In this document: piece after piece, positions 62,391 through 64,000 of the stretch | Layout: every line of letters starts with the position of its first letter | Position numbering within the stretch: position 1 is the first letter of the stretch | Assembly (NCBI RefSeq): GCF_003001695.1 | Contig: NZ_PVYX01000001.1 | Span: 1,054,001 to 1,118,000 of the forward strand | Direction: 5' to 3' | DNA from: Flagellimonas meridianipacifica | GTDB taxonomy: Bacteria > Bacteroidota > Bacteroidia > Flavobacteriales > Flavobacteriaceae | DNA length: 64,000 nucleotides | Made by a program: the position numbers and the translations under genes | The notes under the pieces: model-generated | Databases searched by the model: none | What the model saw: the letters and a program-made list of their open reading frames with translations, nothing else | Told to the model about the DNA's origin: nothing

Positions 62391-63137
62391 TTATCCTTTC
62401 ACACTAGCAGAAAGATACTCCCGATTCATACGGGCGATATTCTCTAAGGAAATTCCTTTAGGACACTCCACTTCACAAGCACCTGTGTTGGTACAGTTGC
62501 CAAATCCTTCCAAGTCCATTTGGCGAACCATATTCTGTACACGTTCTGCAGCTTCTACTTGTCCTTGAGGTAGCAAAGCGAATTGAGAAACCTTAGCTGA
62601 GGTAAATAGCATAGCACTGGCATTTTTACATGCGGCGACACAAGCACCACAGCCAATACAAGTCGCTGCATTAAACGACTTATCAGCCATTTCTTTTTCA
62701 ATAGGGATGGCATTTGCATCTACAGGTCTACCTGAAGTGTTCACAGAAATGTAACCACCAGCTTGTTGAATTCTATCAAAAGCGCTTCGGTCAACAATGA
62801 GGTCCTTGATGATAGGAAAAGCTGTGGCTCTCCATGGCTCAATTACAATTTCATCCCCATCGTTAAAACTTCGCATGTGCAATTGACATACGGTAATTCT
62901 TGAATCCGGTCCATGAGGTTGTCCATTAATCATTAATGAACAAGTACCACAAATACCTTCGCGACAATCGTGGTCAAATTCAACCGGTTCTTCACCTTTT
63001 GAAATCAATTCCTCATTCAATATATCCAGCATTTCAAGAAAGGACATGTCGCTTTCCACACCATCTAGAGTGTAGTCCACCATGGAACCTTTGGAATCTG
63101 CATTCTTTTGGCGCCAAATTTTTAAATATAGTTTCAT
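62391..63137 (-). CDS. sdhB: Succinate dehydrogenase/fumarate reductase iron-sulfur subunit
   Basis: 248 residues. 2Fe-2S cysteines C58, C63, C66 (CREGICGTC) and a fourth near 84. The ferredoxin-type clusters are [11 protein letters not shown] and [14 protein letters not shown]. The [12 protein letters not shown] tail matches the Bacteroidota non-classical B subunit. Starts 6 bp after the flavoprotein gene. Confidence 0.95.
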   Translation of the reverse strand: MKLYLKIWRQKNADSKGSMVDYTLDGVESDMSFLEMLDILNEELISKGEEPVEFDHDCREGICGTCSLMINGQPHGPDSRITVCQLHMRSFNDGDEIVIEPWRATAFPIIKDLIVDRSAFDRIQQAGGYISVNTSGRPVDANAIPIEKEMADKSFNAATCIGCGACVAACKNASAMLFTSAKVSQFALLPQGQVEAAERVQNMVRQMDLEGFGNCTNTGACEVECPKGISLENIARMNREYLSASVKG

Positions 63138-63143
63138 AGCAAT

Positions 63144-64000
63144 TTATTTATAAGACCTTGTCTTTACTTTAATGTTTTCATATTTCAAATCTTCCTTATG
63201 CAACTTGGACTTACTAGGTTCTCCTGTATATTCCCAAGCAGAAACAAATTTGAAGTTTTCGTCATCACGCAGCGCTTCACCCTCTTCGGTTTGATATTCC
63301 TCTCTAAAGTGTCCACCACAGGATTCATTACGCTCAAGCGCATCCATAGCGAAAAGTTCACCAAGCTCTAAGAAATCAGCTACTCTACCTGCTTTTTCAA
63401 GCTCTTGATTTTTGGAATATGCAGTTCCTGGAATTTTTACGTTTTCCCAGAAATCTTTACGTAATTCCGCAATCTCTTTCATGGCCTCTTTCAACTCTTT
63501 TTCGTTTCTGGACATACCACATTTGTTCCACATGATTTTACCCAGTTTTTTATGATAATAATCTACCGAGTGGATGCCACTTCCAGACATTAACTTTTCA
63601 ATACGCTCACGAACTGCTTTTTCGGCTTCATCAAATTCAGTAGTTTCGGTAGAAATTGGTCCGGTACGGATATCATCAGAAAGGTAATCTCCAATGGTGT
63701 ATGGCAAAACAAAATAACCATCCGCCAAACCTTGCATCAATGCAGATGCCCCCAATCGGTTTGCACCGTGGTCGCTAAAGTTGGCTTCACCAGCTGCATA
63801 ACAACCTGGGATAGTAGTTTGTAGGTTGTAATCCACCCAAAGACCACCCATGGTATAGTGAACCGCTGGATAAATCTTCATTGGAGTTTTATATGGATTC
63901 TCATCCACGATTTTTTCATACATCTGGAAAAGGTTCCCGTATTTTGCTTCTACGATTTCCTCTCCTAGTTTTCGTACGGTAGCATCATCAGGATTTTTCA
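63144..64000 (-). CDS. sdhA: Succinate dehydrogenase/fumarate reductase flavoprotein subunit, C-terminal part (cut by window end)
   Basis: The frame stays open to base 64000, so this is the 3' ~285 codons. Conserved blocks: [36 protein letters not shown] (FAD/substrate region), [21 protein letters not shown] and FWENVKIPG. An internal ATG (63923) is not the start. Oxidises succinate in the TCA cycle with sdhB. Confidence 0.95.
   Translation of the reverse strand, partial: KNPDDATVRKLGEEIVEAKYGNLFQMYEKIVDENPYKTPMKIYPAVHYTMGGLWVDYNLQTTIPGCYAAGEANFSDHGANRLGASALMQGLADGYFVLPYTIGDYLSDDIRTGPISTETTEFDEAEKAVRERIEKLMSGSGIHSVDYYHKKLGKIMWNKCGMSRNEKELKEAMKEIAELRKDFWENVKIPGTAYSKNQELEKAGRVADFLELGELFAMDALERNESCGGHFREEYQTEEGEALRDDENFKFVSAWEYTGEPSKSKLHKEDLKYENIKVKTRSYK

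Overview
The window reads as chromosomal DNA of a marine-type Flavobacteriaceae bacterium (Bacteroidota), probably close to the Muricauda/Maribacter group. Supporting features are the gliding and type IX secretion genes (PorW/SprE-like lipoprotein, GldH), an Oar-like TonB-dependent receptor, a sulfatase, GTG/TTG starts with weak Shine-Dalgarno sequences, promoter -7 boxes of the Bacteroidota form TAnnTTTG, and an ATP synthase operon without atpD and atpC. The genus is an inference.

Layout. 1-9715 (+) is an accessory-looking run: the 3' part of an AraC-type regulator, a membrane protein, a second AraC regulator, a secreted barrel plus SnoaL fusion, two beta-lactamase-fold serine hydrolases, DinB, an esterase, an AT-rich gene of unknown function, a Crp/Fnr regulator and a DoxX protein. 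9706-15147 (-) is an arsenosugar-type module: DUF2064 glycosyltransferase, AhpD/CMD peroxidase-like protein, radical SAM ArsS, then the TonB-dependent receptor; no arsM is present. 15461-22671 holds a patatin, a PaaE-type reductase, a DUF5687 ABC exporter pair, small enzymes and a GlxA-type regulator, with a 19-bp perfect inverted repeat at 19977-20045.

22775-31485 (+) runs porW, bactofilin, atpZ, an AtpI-position gene, then atpB-E-F-H-A-G. A 14-bp perfect hairpin separates atpE from atpF, and a REP-like element lies between atpA and atpG. 31561-34450 holds an MFS transporter and a lipoprotein sulfatase. 34589-40553 (+) is an envelope operon (flippase, dut, nucleotidyltransferase, TPR protein, DUF4292 lipoprotein, EnvC-like protein), followed by an aldo/keto reductase.

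41390-50851 contains thioesterase, HU/SPOR protein, dprA, trpS, plsC, a GAF protein with a degenerate LytS-type kinase domain, a sigma-factor operon whose anti-sigma-like partner ends in an outer-membrane barrel, and recA. A structured RNA candidate ending in an intrinsic terminator sits at 50964-51073. Then follow trhO, ricT-gldH-pbp1A (translationally coupled) and scoA-scoB.

57755-57968 is a complete miniature transcription unit for a 35-residue protein (promoter box, ORF, terminator), too short for ordinary gene calling. 57986-60126 carries a GNAT, two divergent regulators arranged like a phage repressor switch with an operator-like palindrome, and an orphan Vsr endonuclease. The window ends (-) with a PQQ dehydrogenase, sdhB and the 3' part of sdhA. 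No tRNA, rRNA, CRISPR array, transposase or prophage structural gene was seen.
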